From: Bacteroidales bacterium
GTDB lineage: Bacteria > Bacteroidota > Bacteroidia > Bacteroidales > 4484-276
DNA: 11,088 nucleotides
NCBI GenBank assembly: GCA_029939965.1
Contig: JAOZRY010000063.1
Coordinates: forward strand, 1 to 11,088
Reading direction: 5' to 3'
Shown: positions 1-6,849 of the stretch, piece after piece
Layout of the letters: each line of letters begins with the position of its first letter
Numbering within the stretch: position 1 is the stretch's first letter
Program-made: the position numbers and the translations under genes
The notes under the pieces: model-generated
The model's database searches: none
What the model was told of the DNA's origin: nothing
Seen by the model: the letters and a program-made list of their open reading frames with translations, nothing else

Positions 1-143
1 TGGTCATGATCGTGATCGTGGCTATTACTGGTCGTAGTTTCTATATCATGATCATGGTTATGAGTGTGGGACTCTTTTTTTTGATTGCCGCAACCTGCAA
101 TAAAAATGGAATATATTACTATTAAAAATAATTTATACTTCAT
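1..143 (-). CDS. His-rich lipoprotein, N-terminal part only; probable RND metal-efflux adaptor (CzcB/CusB-like)
   Basis: The gene begins at the CAT at 141-143 and runs off the left edge, so only 47 codons are present. The N-terminus is a lipoprotein signal: MKYK, a hydrophobic stretch, then the lipobox IAGC with the acylated Cys at residue 18. The mature part begins GNQKKES and continues into two His/Asp clusters, HTHNHDHD and HDHDHD. In Bacteroidota this layout (lipobox, then a HDHD-type metal-binding segment) is typical of periplasmic adaptor subunits of CzcCBA/CusCBA-like RND metal exporters, which link the inner-membrane pump to the outer-membrane channel. The His-rich exported protein encoded just upstream on the same strand supports a metal-resistance locus. 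The fold-defining part lies outside the window, so another metal-binding lipoprotein, such as a zinc ABC-transporter binding protein, is possible. The lipoprotein call is firm and the adaptor call is inferred. Confidence 0.6.
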   Translation of the reverse strand, partial: MKYKLFLIVIYSIFIAGCGNQKKESHTHNHDHDIETTTSNSHDHDHD

Positions 144-182
144 GGTATTGATATTTTAAATCTTAATAAAATAAATAAACAG

Positions 183-363
183 TGAATGCAATATCCTGAA
201 AGGCGACATATATTCATATCGCTGGCATTCATGGGGAATTTGAGTTGGCAAATAAAAAAATAGTTTTTGCAGGTATCGATGACAGCCATGAATTATGTAA
301 GTGATTCTTGCCTTGCCTGCAAAATATAATCTCTAATAATTGATTTGTATTTATGCGCCAACC
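183..363. other. Noncoding gap with two imperfect or spaced inverted repeats, inside the metal-handling locus
   Basis: This stretch separates the end of the His-rich gene from the lipoprotein gene. I find no convincing reading frame in it. It holds a 9-base inverted repeat, TTTTGCAGG at 265-273 and CCTGCAAAA at 316-324, with a 42-base loop. It also holds a shorter imperfect dyad around 203-223 (GCGACATAT against ATATCGC) following CCTGAAAGG. The second part resembles, from memory, multi-copy intergenic repeats in Bacteroidota genomes, but the window has only one copy and cannot prove it. The first dyad could also form an attenuator-like structure in a read-through transcript. Confidence 0.35.
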
Positions 364-798
364 CTATTGTTTGGTATAAACGGGGGGAGCGCGCAATCCT
401 GAATTATATGCAATTATTGATGACTGTAAAGAAGATAGCAACGGGGTGAACTGTTCGATAAAGTCGGATGGGATATTTTTGATATATTCTGAATCCATCA
501 GGGAGGCATTTAAACCATCAGAATATTGATCGATGAGATTAAAACAAACATCTTCACAGTTTATCTCATTAGATGGAAGTATTACCACCTGATTTAGAAT
601 ACAATCCTGGAAATCGTGGGGAACGTTGTGGCTCTTATGATCTTTATGTTCTTGATTTTCTCCATCATGATCACACTCACAATTTGAATACTCAAAACAA
701 ATTTCATTTTGATGATGATGATGCGGAATTACAGCATGTGCTAACAAAACAATTGTAGCTAATAAAACAAATAATGTGGCTGTAATCCTTTTCGTCAT
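364..798 (-). CDS. Small exported His/Cys-rich protein, probably metal-binding (DUF6769-like)
   Basis: The 144-residue protein starts with a short basic segment (MTKR) and a hydrophobic stretch at about residues 5-24, consistent with a signal peptide or membrane anchor. Four consecutive His follow at 26-29. The next 40 residues are rich in possible metal ligands: Cys34, Cys40, Cys42, Cys66 and His44, 51, 54, 57 and 61, with many acidic residues. The C-terminal half is less biased and ends in RAPPVYTKQ. Similar short proteins with a HHHH motif after the signal occur beside metal-efflux genes in Bacteroidota. I think the family is DUF6769, but this is from memory. It lies upstream of a His-rich lipoprotein on the same strand. 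Likely role, by inference: periplasmic metal binding or sensing for an efflux pump. A -7-like box lies directly upstream (817-824, minus). Confidence 0.75.
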   Translation of the reverse strand: MTKRITATLFVLLATIVLLAHAVIPHHHHQNEICFEYSNCECDHDGENQEHKDHKSHNVPHDFQDCILNQVVILPSNEINCEDVCFNLIDQYSDGLNASLMDSEYIKNIPSDFIEQFTPLLSSLQSSIIAYNSGLRAPPVYTKQ

Positions 799-816
799 AA
801 GCTTTTAATACTTGTG

Positions 817-824
817 CAAAGATA
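817..824 (-). promoter_or_regulatory. Predicted -7 promoter box (TATCTTTG) for the His-rich gene
   Basis: On the minus strand the sequence reads TATCTTTG, an exact match to the Bacteroidota -7 consensus TAnnTTTG. It lies 18 bases before the start codon of the His-rich gene, giving a very short leader. No TTTG -33 box is present at the usual distance. That position is occupied by the heptamer tandem repeat at 830-878. Confidence 0.5.
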
Positions 825-829
825 GGCAT

Positions 830-878
830 ATTTATGATTTATGATTTACGATTTATGATTTACGATTTATGATTTATT
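830..878. repeat. Heptamer tandem repeat, seven units of ATTTA(T/C)G
   Basis: Seven consecutive 7-base units are visible. Units 1, 2, 4 and 6 are ATTTATG, units 3 and 5 are ATTTACG, and unit 7 is ATTTATT. The array starts 5 bases beyond the predicted -7 box of the His-rich gene, so on the minus strand it fills the spacer and -33 region. Tandem heptamers of this kind can change copy number by slipped-strand replication. Confidence 0.9.
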
Positions 879-955
879 ATTGAAACCGCAAAACGGGAAA
901 TTGGGCTACCCGCATAAAATTGGACTTTACTAATTATCAATTCATTATAAATTAG

Positions 956-1204
956 CGTCCTGCACGTACGCATAGCCGCCAGGCTATGAAAATAGTGTCT
1001 TGGGAATTCATAGAATAGTTTGGACATTAAATGGAGAGGGAGCAAACACATCTCTCATCTTCAACCCAGTATGGGTTTCGCTATAGTTGAAATTCACAAG
1101 AAGTATTGCAAAAACTCAACCCATACTGGGTTATTCAGAATATTTTATCAATTGCCGCGTAAATTCCCTCCCTTGGCCTGACGGCTATGCATACGTACGG
1201 GATG
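956..1204. repeat. Repeat-rich intergenic element bounded by 29-base inverted arms, containing two AACCCA palindromes
   Basis: The left arm (956-984) and right arm (1176-1204) are inverted copies matching at 24 of 29 positions. The best-conserved core is GCCTGNCGGCTATGC. The left arm is part of a hairpin, CATAGCC-gcca-GGCTATG at 971-988. Between the arms lie two 15-base palindromes, AACCCAGTATGGGTT (1063-1077) and AACCCATACTGGGTT (1118-1132). These are inverted copies of each other. No convincing gene lies here. A miniature inverted-repeat element or a REP-like cluster is possible, but no clear target-site duplication or transposase is seen. Confidence 0.6.
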
Positions 1205-1317
1205 GCTATTTTTCTTCAATTTGTCCAGCTTAACGTTGGTAGCCAGTATTTTCAAATGTTTGACACATCAAAAATAGTAGTTAAATCTTGTAAGAAAAGC
1301 ACACTTTGCAATTCCAC

Positions 1318-1325
1318 TATCTTTG
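1318..1325 (+). promoter_or_regulatory. Predicted -7 promoter box (TATCTTTG) for the MFS gene
   Basis: TATCTTTG matches the Bacteroidota TAnnTTTG box exactly. It overlaps a possible TTG start at 1323, which argues that translation begins downstream, at the GTG at 1356. A TTTG occurs at 1305-1308 but is too close to serve as the -33 element. Confidence 0.4.
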
Positions 1326-1355
1326 TGTCGCAATTTAAAATCAGATGGGCAAACT

Positions 1356-2651
1356 GTGAAATTATTTAATCTAAATATCTGTTGCGAGGAGAGAAACACC
1401 TTCCGTTTGCATGTAGCCTACTCTATTATCGAGGGCTTTATACTTGGTATCCTGGCACTTAATGAGTTTGTTTTTATAAAAAGTTTGTTGGGTACAAATT
1501 ACCAATTGGGAGTGCTTTTTCAATTTAGTATGTTGGTTTTTGTATTGCTGATTTTTGTTAATGAGTTTCTTAAAAGAGTTGAGAAACGACGGGTATTTTT
1601 GCGTAGAGTTGGTATATTTACCCGATTACCTCTCATGCTTTTGTTCTTTTTCCCGCGAAGCCCCGAAGCCTTTCAGGGCGATTCTGTCTATCATCTAATT
1701 TTTTTGGGAATTTTTTTGATTTATTACCTTGCCGCATTAATTATTAATCCAACCATAAACTTATTACTAAAAACCAACTACAGCCACAATAATTTTGGCA
1801 AATTGTACAGCTATGCTCAATCGGCAAATAAAGTTGTATTACTTGTGGTAACATTTCTGTATGGCTTGCTCCTCGATTACGATAATTATGCCTTCACATA
1901 CATATTTCCAGTAGCATCAGTGTTAGGAATTATTTCTATTTATCTCCTTTCGAAAATAAATTACACACCTCCTAAAACTATTGAGATAAAAAACTCATTT
2001 TCGGAATCAGTAATTCTTTCGATAAAGAACATGTACCGTATTCTCAAAAACAATAAACCTTACCTGCATTTTGAAATTGGATTTATGTTGTACGGTTTTG
2101 CATTTATGACTACCTATGCCGTAATCACTATTTTTTTTAATGATGAGCTAAAACTAAATTATTCGAGTGTAGCTTTTTATAAGAACTCTTACAACATTTT
2201 GGCAATTTTGCTTCTCCCGGTATTTGGCAAAATATTAGGAAAGCTCGACCCACGAAAGTTTGCCATAATTACTTACGGATCGCTGGCAGCTTACCTGTTT
2301 TTTATTCTAATTACCGAATACTTCCCGGTTTATATTGAGATTGCAGGAATAAAACTTTACTACACCCTTATTCTATACATCATTTTTCATGGATTTTTTG
2401 CCGCTACAATGGTTTTATTGTGGAACATTGGTTCGGCCTACTTTGGCAAAGATAATGAAGCTGATATTTACCAATCAATTCACCTTTTCTTAACTGGCCT
2501 GAGAGCCATCATTGCACCTCTGTTTGGTATTTTTATTTACGAACAATTTGGTTTCACTTTCACTTTTAGTGTTGGGATAATTTCACTAATTGGTGGAGTT
2601 ATATTAATGTATTGGTCGCATAAAAATGATCAGAAACATATCAAAAGATAA
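1356..2651 (+). CDS. MFS-type multi-pass membrane transporter
   Basis: The product is about 431 residues and strongly hydrophobic, with roughly eleven to twelve predicted membrane spans separated by short basic loops (for example LKRVEKRRVFLRRVG). This is the length and layout of a major facilitator superfamily transporter of the inner membrane. The substrate cannot be read from the sequence. The frame is open back to a TTG at 1323. I prefer the GTG at 1356 because it gives an N-terminus KLFNLNICCEERNTF and because the TTG lies inside a likely -7 box. A central cytoplasmic stretch (KINYTPPKTIEIKNSFSES) separates two halves, as expected for the six-plus-six arrangement. The second half ends in a conserved-looking segment, FLTGLRAIIAPLFGIFIYEQFG, before the last spans. 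The gene stands alone. The next gene downstream has its own promoter. Confidence 0.8.
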   Translation: MKLFNLNICCEERNTFRLHVAYSIIEGFILGILALNEFVFIKSLLGTNYQLGVLFQFSMLVFVLLIFVNEFLKRVEKRRVFLRRVGIFTRLPLMLLFFFPRSPEAFQGDSVYHLIFLGIFLIYYLAALIINPTINLLLKTNYSHNNFGKLYSYAQSANKVVLLVVTFLYGLLLDYDNYAFTYIFPVASVLGIISIYLLSKINYTPPKTIEIKNSFSESVILSIKNMYRILKNNKPYLHFEIGFMLYGFAFMTTYAVITIFFNDELKLNYSSVAFYKNSYNILAILLLPVFGKILGKLDPRKFAIITYGSLAAYLFFILITEYFPVYIEIAGIKLYYTLILYIIFHGFFAATMVLLWNIGSAYFGKDNEADIYQSIHLFLTGLRAIIAPLFGIFIYEQFGFTFTFSVGIISLIGGVILMYWSHKNDQKHIKR

Positions 2652-2662
2652 ACGAAACATCT

Positions 2663-2692
2663 TTTGCAGCTACTGTAATTTTTCTACTTTTA
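2663..2692 (+). promoter_or_regulatory. Predicted promoter for the SPOR-domain gene (TTTG, 18-base spacer, TACTTTTA)
   Basis: TTTG at 2663-2666 and TACTTTTA at 2685-2692 are separated by 18 bases. This fits the Bacteroidota -33/-7 arrangement, with one mismatch in the -7 box (TTTA for TTTG). It lies 24 bases before the ATG at 2717 and just after the MFS stop codon, so the two genes may be transcribed separately. Confidence 0.45.
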
Positions 2693-2716
2693 CAGCCATT
2701 AATAAATGAAACAGAT

Positions 2717-4108
2717 ATGACCTTGATAAACTACCGGACTATACCGATTTTGCTAATTGCATTTTTATCTTTTATTTTCACCTTCTCACCAGAGATTCAG
2801 GCGAATAGGCTTACTCAGAATAAGGGCTTATATTCCAAAGTAGAATTAAGTTATGAATATCCTGACCAGATAGTTGCCGGAGAAACTTTTAATTTTACAA
2901 TAAACATTATTAAGGAATCGGATTACCAAATGTCAGGGGTTATTACATGCAAATGGATTGAAGGATTTATTCCGCAACCTGCAAACATAGATGGTTTTAA
3001 GTATTCGATAAATCATAATTCGATTACAATTAGTTGGGATAATTTAACAACAAGCAACCTTATCCCACTTACTTTCAGGGTAAAAACCAGCAACAATTTT
3101 CAAGGGGTTTACCCTGTTGGTATTAACTTTTATGATGAGCGAAAGTTCAGTTTTACCAATAATATTGGCGTGTATATTTCAAATAATCAAACAACTGTAA
3201 ATCATCCTGTAAAAAAACCCGGCAAAGAAAACTCAGTTCATGTTTTATTGGAATTTCCTGATGAAATACTTTTTACTGAAGAATATGAATTATTCATTAC
3301 TATTTATAAAGGAAAAGATACAGGAAGTGCAAAAATCCATGTACGATTACCACCCTTTAGTAAAATCGAATCAGAGAAATATAATGAGAATATTTACACT
3401 ACAGGAGTCGGGAAATTACATATTGATTTAACAAATATGCCTACGAGTCCTTCTTTTTCTATTAAATGTACCATTACAAATAATACCACAAAAAAGGCCG
3501 TTTACCCCATCCGGGCAGGTGTTATTTTCGCCAGCAATCCCGAAGTATATTTTGACGACTACATTTTTGTTACCGATCAAAAAACTACCAAATCGAATCT
3601 TTTAAACAACCACAAGCCGGATGATCTTCCTTTGGGAATCAACAACAATATTGACACAGCATCGATGTTTACGGGCTTAAACAATTTGCTGGAAGCATGG
3701 ACTGAATCCACCACAATGGAAACTGTAAAGAAAAAAGATAACATTGAAGAAACTGTAAAGAATCAACCTGAACAAACAACAACACCAAAGACCCACAAAA
3801 CCTACCTGCCCGTTGATAAAGACATTAACTCTACTCCACCAATCCCAAAGGTTAATCATAATACTTATTACACAGTACAAATTGCTGCCTCTAAAACCCC
3901 CATGCCTGATTTGAAGGAGTTGCTGCGTTCGATGCAGGTACAGGACACACTGTATGGAGAGTTTGATGGGGAGTTTTATCGATATACGGTGGGCAAATTC
4001 CAGAACCAAAATAAAGCTTTGGAATTAAAGCAGTTTATAAATAAAATTGGATTTCCGGATGCCTTTGGTGTAAAGATCGAGAAGGGTGAAAGAAAACATT
4101 TTTTTTAA
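2717..4108 (+). CDS. Exported protein with two related beta-rich domains and a C-terminal SPOR domain
   Basis: The 463-residue protein has a signal peptide at about residues 1-30 (hydrophobic core IPILLIAFLSFIFTFS, likely cut near QANR). Residues about 42-155 and 173-287 look like two copies of one beta-sandwich domain. Both begin with a hydrophobic strand and a YPDQI/FPDEI turn, followed by alternating strands (FNFTINI against YELFITI). Residues about 290-380 form a polar, Thr/Asn/Pro-rich linker. Residues about 383-460 look like a SPOR domain: YYTVQIAAS, then YGEFDGEFYRYTVGKF and a helix before GFPDAFGV. SPOR domains bind denuded septal peptidoglycan in characterised cases. A periplasmic or outer-membrane envelope role is inferred; the specific function is unknown. 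The stop codon at 4106-4108 directly abuts the stop of the converging channel gene. The SPOR call rests on motif appearance, not a profile search. Confidence 0.8.
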   Translation: MTLINYRTIPILLIAFLSFIFTFSPEIQANRLTQNKGLYSKVELSYEYPDQIVAGETFNFTINIIKESDYQMSGVITCKWIEGFIPQPANIDGFKYSINHNSITISWDNLTTSNLIPLTFRVKTSNNFQGVYPVGINFYDERKFSFTNNIGVYISNNQTTVNHPVKKPGKENSVHVLLEFPDEILFTEEYELFITIYKGKDTGSAKIHVRLPPFSKIESEKYNENIYTTGVGKLHIDLTNMPTSPSFSIKCTITNNTTKKAVYPIRAGVIFASNPEVYFDDYIFVTDQKTTKSNLLNNHKPDDLPLGINNNIDTASMFTGLNNLLEAWTESTTMETVKKKDNIEETVKNQPEQTTTPKTHKTYLPVDKDINSTPPIPKVNHNTYYTVQIAASKTPMPDLKELLRSMQVQDTLYGEFDGEFYRYTVGKFQNQNKALELKQFINKIGFPDAFGVKIEKGERKHFF

Positions 4109-4942
4109 TTATCTGATTTGATGTAATTCTTTCCCACAATATTTGCAATATTCAGCATCTTCGTCATGATTTCCATGATCGCAACCTTTACATTTCCTCA
4201 AACATTTAATCTTCGAATCATCTGCTTTTATCAATTCGGCTGAGATAATTCCGGTTGGTACCGCAATAATCGAATAACCCAATATCATAATTATAGAAGC
4301 AAAAAATTGCCCGAGAACAGTTTGTGGTGTAATATCGCCAAACCCTACTGTTGTAAGGGTTACAATAGCCCAATAAATACTTCTCGGAATACTGTTAAAA
4401 CCATACGTCGATCCTTCGATTAAGTACATAAACGAACCCATAATAACCACTGTAGTAATTACAACTTCCAGAAATACAATAATTTTGTATTTACTTTGCC
4501 TGAGCGAAATTTGCAAAACCTGAGAGGCACGGAGATACCTGCTGAGTTTTAAAATCCTGAATATCCGCAATATTCTAAGAATTCTTATCACTATCAGATA
4601 ATGACTTCCGATAAGCACAAGGCTCATAAAAGTTGGCAATATCGAAAGCAAATCAATAATACCATAAAAACTCAAGATGTAGGTTAGTGGTTTCCTCGAA
4701 ACAATGATTCGGGTAATGTATTCAAGGGTAAATAGAATGGTAAAAATCCACTCACAATAGGTAAATATTTGTGTGTATTGTAGATGAAGTTCCTCAATAC
4801 TGTCGAGCATTACAATAAAAACACTAATCACGATAGATATCAGGAGAACAATATCAAATCTTCGACCCGCCGGCGTATCGGCATAAAAGATCACTTTAAA
4901 TAAGTGATCTCTCAACGATTCCGGTTCATTAATTTTTTCCAT
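4109..4942 (-). CDS. Voltage-gated-type potassium channel with C-terminal zinc ribbon
   Basis: The 277-residue protein has the six-span plan of a voltage-gated cation channel. S1 is at about residues 30-46, S2 at 60-80, S3 at 92-111, S4 at 118-138, S5 at 153-175, the pore helix and filter at 188-203, and S6 at 211-235. S4 has a basic residue at every third position: Arg120, 123, 126, 129, Lys132, Arg135 and 138. The filter TTVGFGD (197-203) is the potassium signature. S6 contains the PTG hinge (229-231). The cytoplasmic tail ends in a zinc-ribbon pattern with Cys251-x2-Cys254 and Cys266-x2-Cys269, and Cys247 and His256/259 nearby. Predicted role: inner-membrane potassium conductance gated by voltage. 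The gene starts 29 bases after the TIGR02757 stop, so co-transcription is likely, though a -7-like box (4961-4968) could also start its own transcript. Confidence 0.9.
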   Translation of the reverse strand: MEKINEPESLRDHLFKVIFYADTPAGRRFDIVLLISIVISVFIVMLDSIEELHLQYTQIFTYCEWIFTILFTLEYITRIIVSRKPLTYILSFYGIIDLLSILPTFMSLVLIGSHYLIVIRILRILRIFRILKLSRYLRASQVLQISLRQSKYKIIVFLEVVITTVVIMGSFMYLIEGSTYGFNSIPRSIYWAIVTLTTVGFGDITPQTVLGQFFASIIMILGYSIIAVPTGIISAELIKADDSKIKCLRKCKGCDHGNHDEDAEYCKYCGKELHQIR

Positions 4943-4960
4943 ATTTTTATATCAAATCTT

Positions 4961-4968
4961 CAAAAGTA
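4961..4968 (-). promoter_or_regulatory. Possible internal -7 box (TACTTTTG) for the channel gene
   Basis: The minus strand reads TACTTTTG, an exact TAnnTTTG match, 18 bases before the channel start codon and within the gap after the TIGR02757 stop. No good TTTG -33 element is seen, so this is a weak prediction of an independent transcript. Confidence 0.3.
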
Positions 4969-4971
4969 TAA

Positions 4972-5754
4972 TTAATCTTTAATCCCCTCATTAATTCCTA
5001 ACCCAAAAAGCGCAAAATCATATTTTACCGGGTCGTTCCGGTCAAATTGTTTAAGAGTTTCGGTAAGTAAAAGTGCAGCCTGCCAATCGTTATTTTTTCG
5101 TGTAAGCAAACCCAACCTCCGGGCAACCGTGGCTGAGTGAACATCGAGCGGACAAACTAATTGAGCCGTATGAATTTTATTCCATAAACCAAAATCCACA
5201 CCCCTTTTATCATCCCTTACCATCCATCGCAAAAACATATTGATGCGTTTTGCTGCAGAATTCCTTTCGGGATTTGCAATGTGTTTCTCAACTCTTTTGG
5301 GATGGTCAATCTCAAAAAATATAGTTCTGAAAGCTAAAATTGCTTTCCTGATATTTGGTTCGTCTGCTGAAAAATCACTACAAAAAGCATTTTCGAGATT
5401 CCCATAGTTTTGATAAATATTTTTAAGCGACCACAAAAAAAACTCACAATCTATCCCATTAAAAGTACGATGTGCAAACTTCCGGATGTTTACCAGATCA
5501 CTTTCTTTAAAATTCATAATAAATTCAAAAGGAGCATGATCCATCCATGCCATTAACCGTTTTGCATTTTTAATTATGGTAACCCTTTGTCCCCACGAAA
5601 TTGTTGCTGTTAGAAAACCGGCAATTTCGATATCCTCTCTTTTTGAATACAAATGTGGAATAGAAATGGGATCAGATTCGACAAATTCCTGCGAATTATA
5701 CAAATCAGCTTTTGCATCCAAAAGAGCCTTCAGTTTTAATCTTTTCGAATCCAT
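4972..5754 (-). CDS. TIGR02757 / DUF2400 family protein
   Basis: The 260-residue soluble protein has no signal or membrane span. It carries the family's recognisable C-terminal blocks. These are SAAKRINMFLRWMVRDD at about residues 167-183, CPLDVHSATVARRLGLL at about 201-217, and a conserved end, NDPVKYDFALFGLGI, at about 240-254. Length matches the family. No function has been established to my knowledge. The middle block resembles the DTHV-type segment of HhH-GPD DNA glycosylases, as discussed in the findings. It is the first gene of a minus-strand pair with the potassium channel. It diverges from yciH across a 116-base gap that should hold both promoters. The ATG at 5752-5754 is preceded by a T/A-rich leader without a Shine-Dalgarno sequence. 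Confidence 0.85.
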   Translation of the reverse strand: MDSKRLKLKALLDAKADLYNSQEFVESDPISIPHLYSKREDIEIAGFLTATISWGQRVTIIKNAKRLMAWMDHAPFEFIMNFKESDLVNIRKFAHRTFNGIDCEFFLWSLKNIYQNYGNLENAFCSDFSADEPNIRKAILAFRTIFFEIDHPKRVEKHIANPERNSAAKRINMFLRWMVRDDKRGVDFGLWNKIHTAQLVCPLDVHSATVARRLGLLTRKNNDWQAALLLTETLKQFDRNDPVKYDFALFGLGINEGIKD

Positions 5755-5839
5755 GTTTTAAAAACAAAACTTACTCAATGATGTTTATGAAACCAATCAT
5801 AATAATCAGGATTCGTTACCCTGCCTCAATTGCTTTTCC

Positions 5840-5847
5840 TATTTTTG
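5840..5847 (+). promoter_or_regulatory. Predicted -7 promoter box (TATTTTTG) for yciH
   Basis: TATTTTTG matches TAnnTTTG exactly and sits 23 bases before the GTG chosen as start of the SUI1-family gene. This supports the short, downstream start. No good -33 box is visible at the expected distance. Confidence 0.45.
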
Positions 5848-5870
5848 CAAAAAATAAAGTTAACTACATC

Positions 5871-6218
5871 GTGGCAAAAAAGTTTAAAAAGATAACAGGA
5901 AATATAGTGTACTCAACAAACTCAGATTATGAATACGATTTTGATGACACCAATAAATTAAAAACAATACCTGCTAACCAACAAAACCTAAAAGTGTGGC
6001 TCGACCGGAAAAAGCGCAAAGGGAAAGTGGTTACACTCATCGAGGGATTTGTTGGAAACGATGATGACCTGAAGCAACTTGCCAAGTTGTTAAAAACAAA
6101 ATGTGGCACGGGAGGATCGGCTAAAGATGGTGAAATTATTATTCAGGGAGAGGTAAGAGAAAAGGTATTGGAAATATTGATTAATGAAGGATACAGAGCA
6201 AAGAGAGCCGGAGGATAG
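5871..6218 (+). CDS. yciH: SUI1/eIF1-family translation factor (YciH)
   Basis: From the GTG at 5871 the product is 115 residues. The frame is open upstream to 5712, but that extension (IIIIRIRYPASIAFPIF) looks non-native. The GTG start gives an N-terminus AKKFKK followed by VYSTNSDYEYDFDD, as expected for Bacteroidota members, and it follows a -7-like box. The family core is clear: QNLKVWLDRKKRKGKVVTLIEGF, then LAKLLKTKCGTGGSAKDGEI and IIQGEVREKVLEIL, ending in YRAKRAGG. SUI1-fold proteins contact the small ribosomal subunit. Bacterial YciH has been linked to start-site fidelity and to repression of translation under stress. Its exact role here is inferred. It diverges from the TIGR02757 gene and is followed by a DUF5063 gene after 76 bases. 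Confidence 0.88.
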   Translation: MAKKFKKITGNIVYSTNSDYEYDFDDTNKLKTIPANQQNLKVWLDRKKRKGKVVTLIEGFVGNDDDLKQLAKLLKTKCGTGGSAKDGEIIIQGEVREKVLEILINEGYRAKRAGG

Positions 6219-6294
6219 TGAAGGAAGCATCCGGGCTGCGAACACATCAAATATTATCTTGCAAATTATTTAATATCTTAAAAATGAAATTAGT

Positions 6295-6849
6295 ATGGAA
6301 AAGAAAGATGTTTTAAAAGAAGCTGTTTATTCACCATTTGTCCTCGAATTTTTGGCTGTAGCGCAAAAGTTTTGCCTGTTTGTTGAAGAAATTGATAAAT
6401 ATGATAAAAGTCAAATATTTGATTATTTGCACAAAGCACTACCACTTTTGTATGTTCGCGGATCGGTTCTCCCCAAGGTAGTTCCTGATAACTATGATGC
6501 TAACGAAAAGTATGTTACCGAAGAACAATGGCAAAACATGTTTAATACAATTCGTGAAGTTCTGAAAAAAGACGATGAATATTGGTTTCTCGAAAACGAC
6601 AATCCTTTAAATGAAACCATTAAGGGTAGCATTTCCGAAAGCCTAACAGATATTTATCAGGATATAAAGGATTTTGTATTGTTGTACCAAAAACCAATAC
6701 GCGATGCAAAGAAAATTGCTGTTTGGGAAATCCAGAAACTCTTTAAATCTCACTGGGGGTTTAGAGCCGTAAATTTACTCAAGGTAATGCACTACGATCT
6801 TTTTAGCGAAAACAGTAATCGAAACACTTTTGATTTACAGGATGTTTAA
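6295..6849 (+). CDS. DUF5063 family protein, function unknown
   Basis: The 184-residue protein is soluble, largely helical in appearance, and acidic in the middle. It has no signal peptide. The opening SPFVLEFLAVAQKFCLFVEE, the segment YLHKALPLLYVRGSVLP (about residues 45-61), the acidic DDEYWFLENDNPLNET (about 92-107) and the end WGFRAVNLLKVMHYDLF are as I remember the Bacteroidota DUF5063 family. No catalytic motif stands out. It follows yciH after 76 bases on the same strand and could be co-transcribed. An ATG 11 bases upstream (6284) is out of frame. The family name is from memory and needs a profile search. Confidence 0.75.
   Translation: MEKKDVLKEAVYSPFVLEFLAVAQKFCLFVEEIDKYDKSQIFDYLHKALPLLYVRGSVLPKVVPDNYDANEKYVTEEQWQNMFNTIREVLKKDDEYWFLENDNPLNETIKGSISESLTDIYQDIKDFVLLYQKPIRDAKKIAVWEIQKLFKSHWGFRAVNLLKVMHYDLFSENSNRNTFDLQDV

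Noticed and set aside
573..758. Plus-strand open frame opposite the His-rich gene
   Set aside because: Its Asp and His runs are the antisense reading of the His/Asp-rich codons of the real minus-strand gene.
860..1051. Minus-strand open frame of 63 codons in the intergenic repeat region
   Set aside because: It runs through the left inverted arm and shows no domain, signal or codon pattern of a gene; it looks like a repeat sequence that happens to be open.
830..1132. CRISPR-like array considered because of repeated short sequences
   Set aside because: The heptamers are contiguous without spacers, and the palindromes number only two and are inverted; no cas gene is present.
1187..1369. Plus-strand open frame of 60 codons before the MFS gene
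   Set aside because: It begins within the right inverted arm, overlaps the MFS promoter and start, and has no recognisable protein features.
5712..5870. Upstream extension of the yciH frame
   Set aside because: The added residues do not resemble the family, overlap the start of the divergent TIGR02757 gene and include the predicted -7 box.
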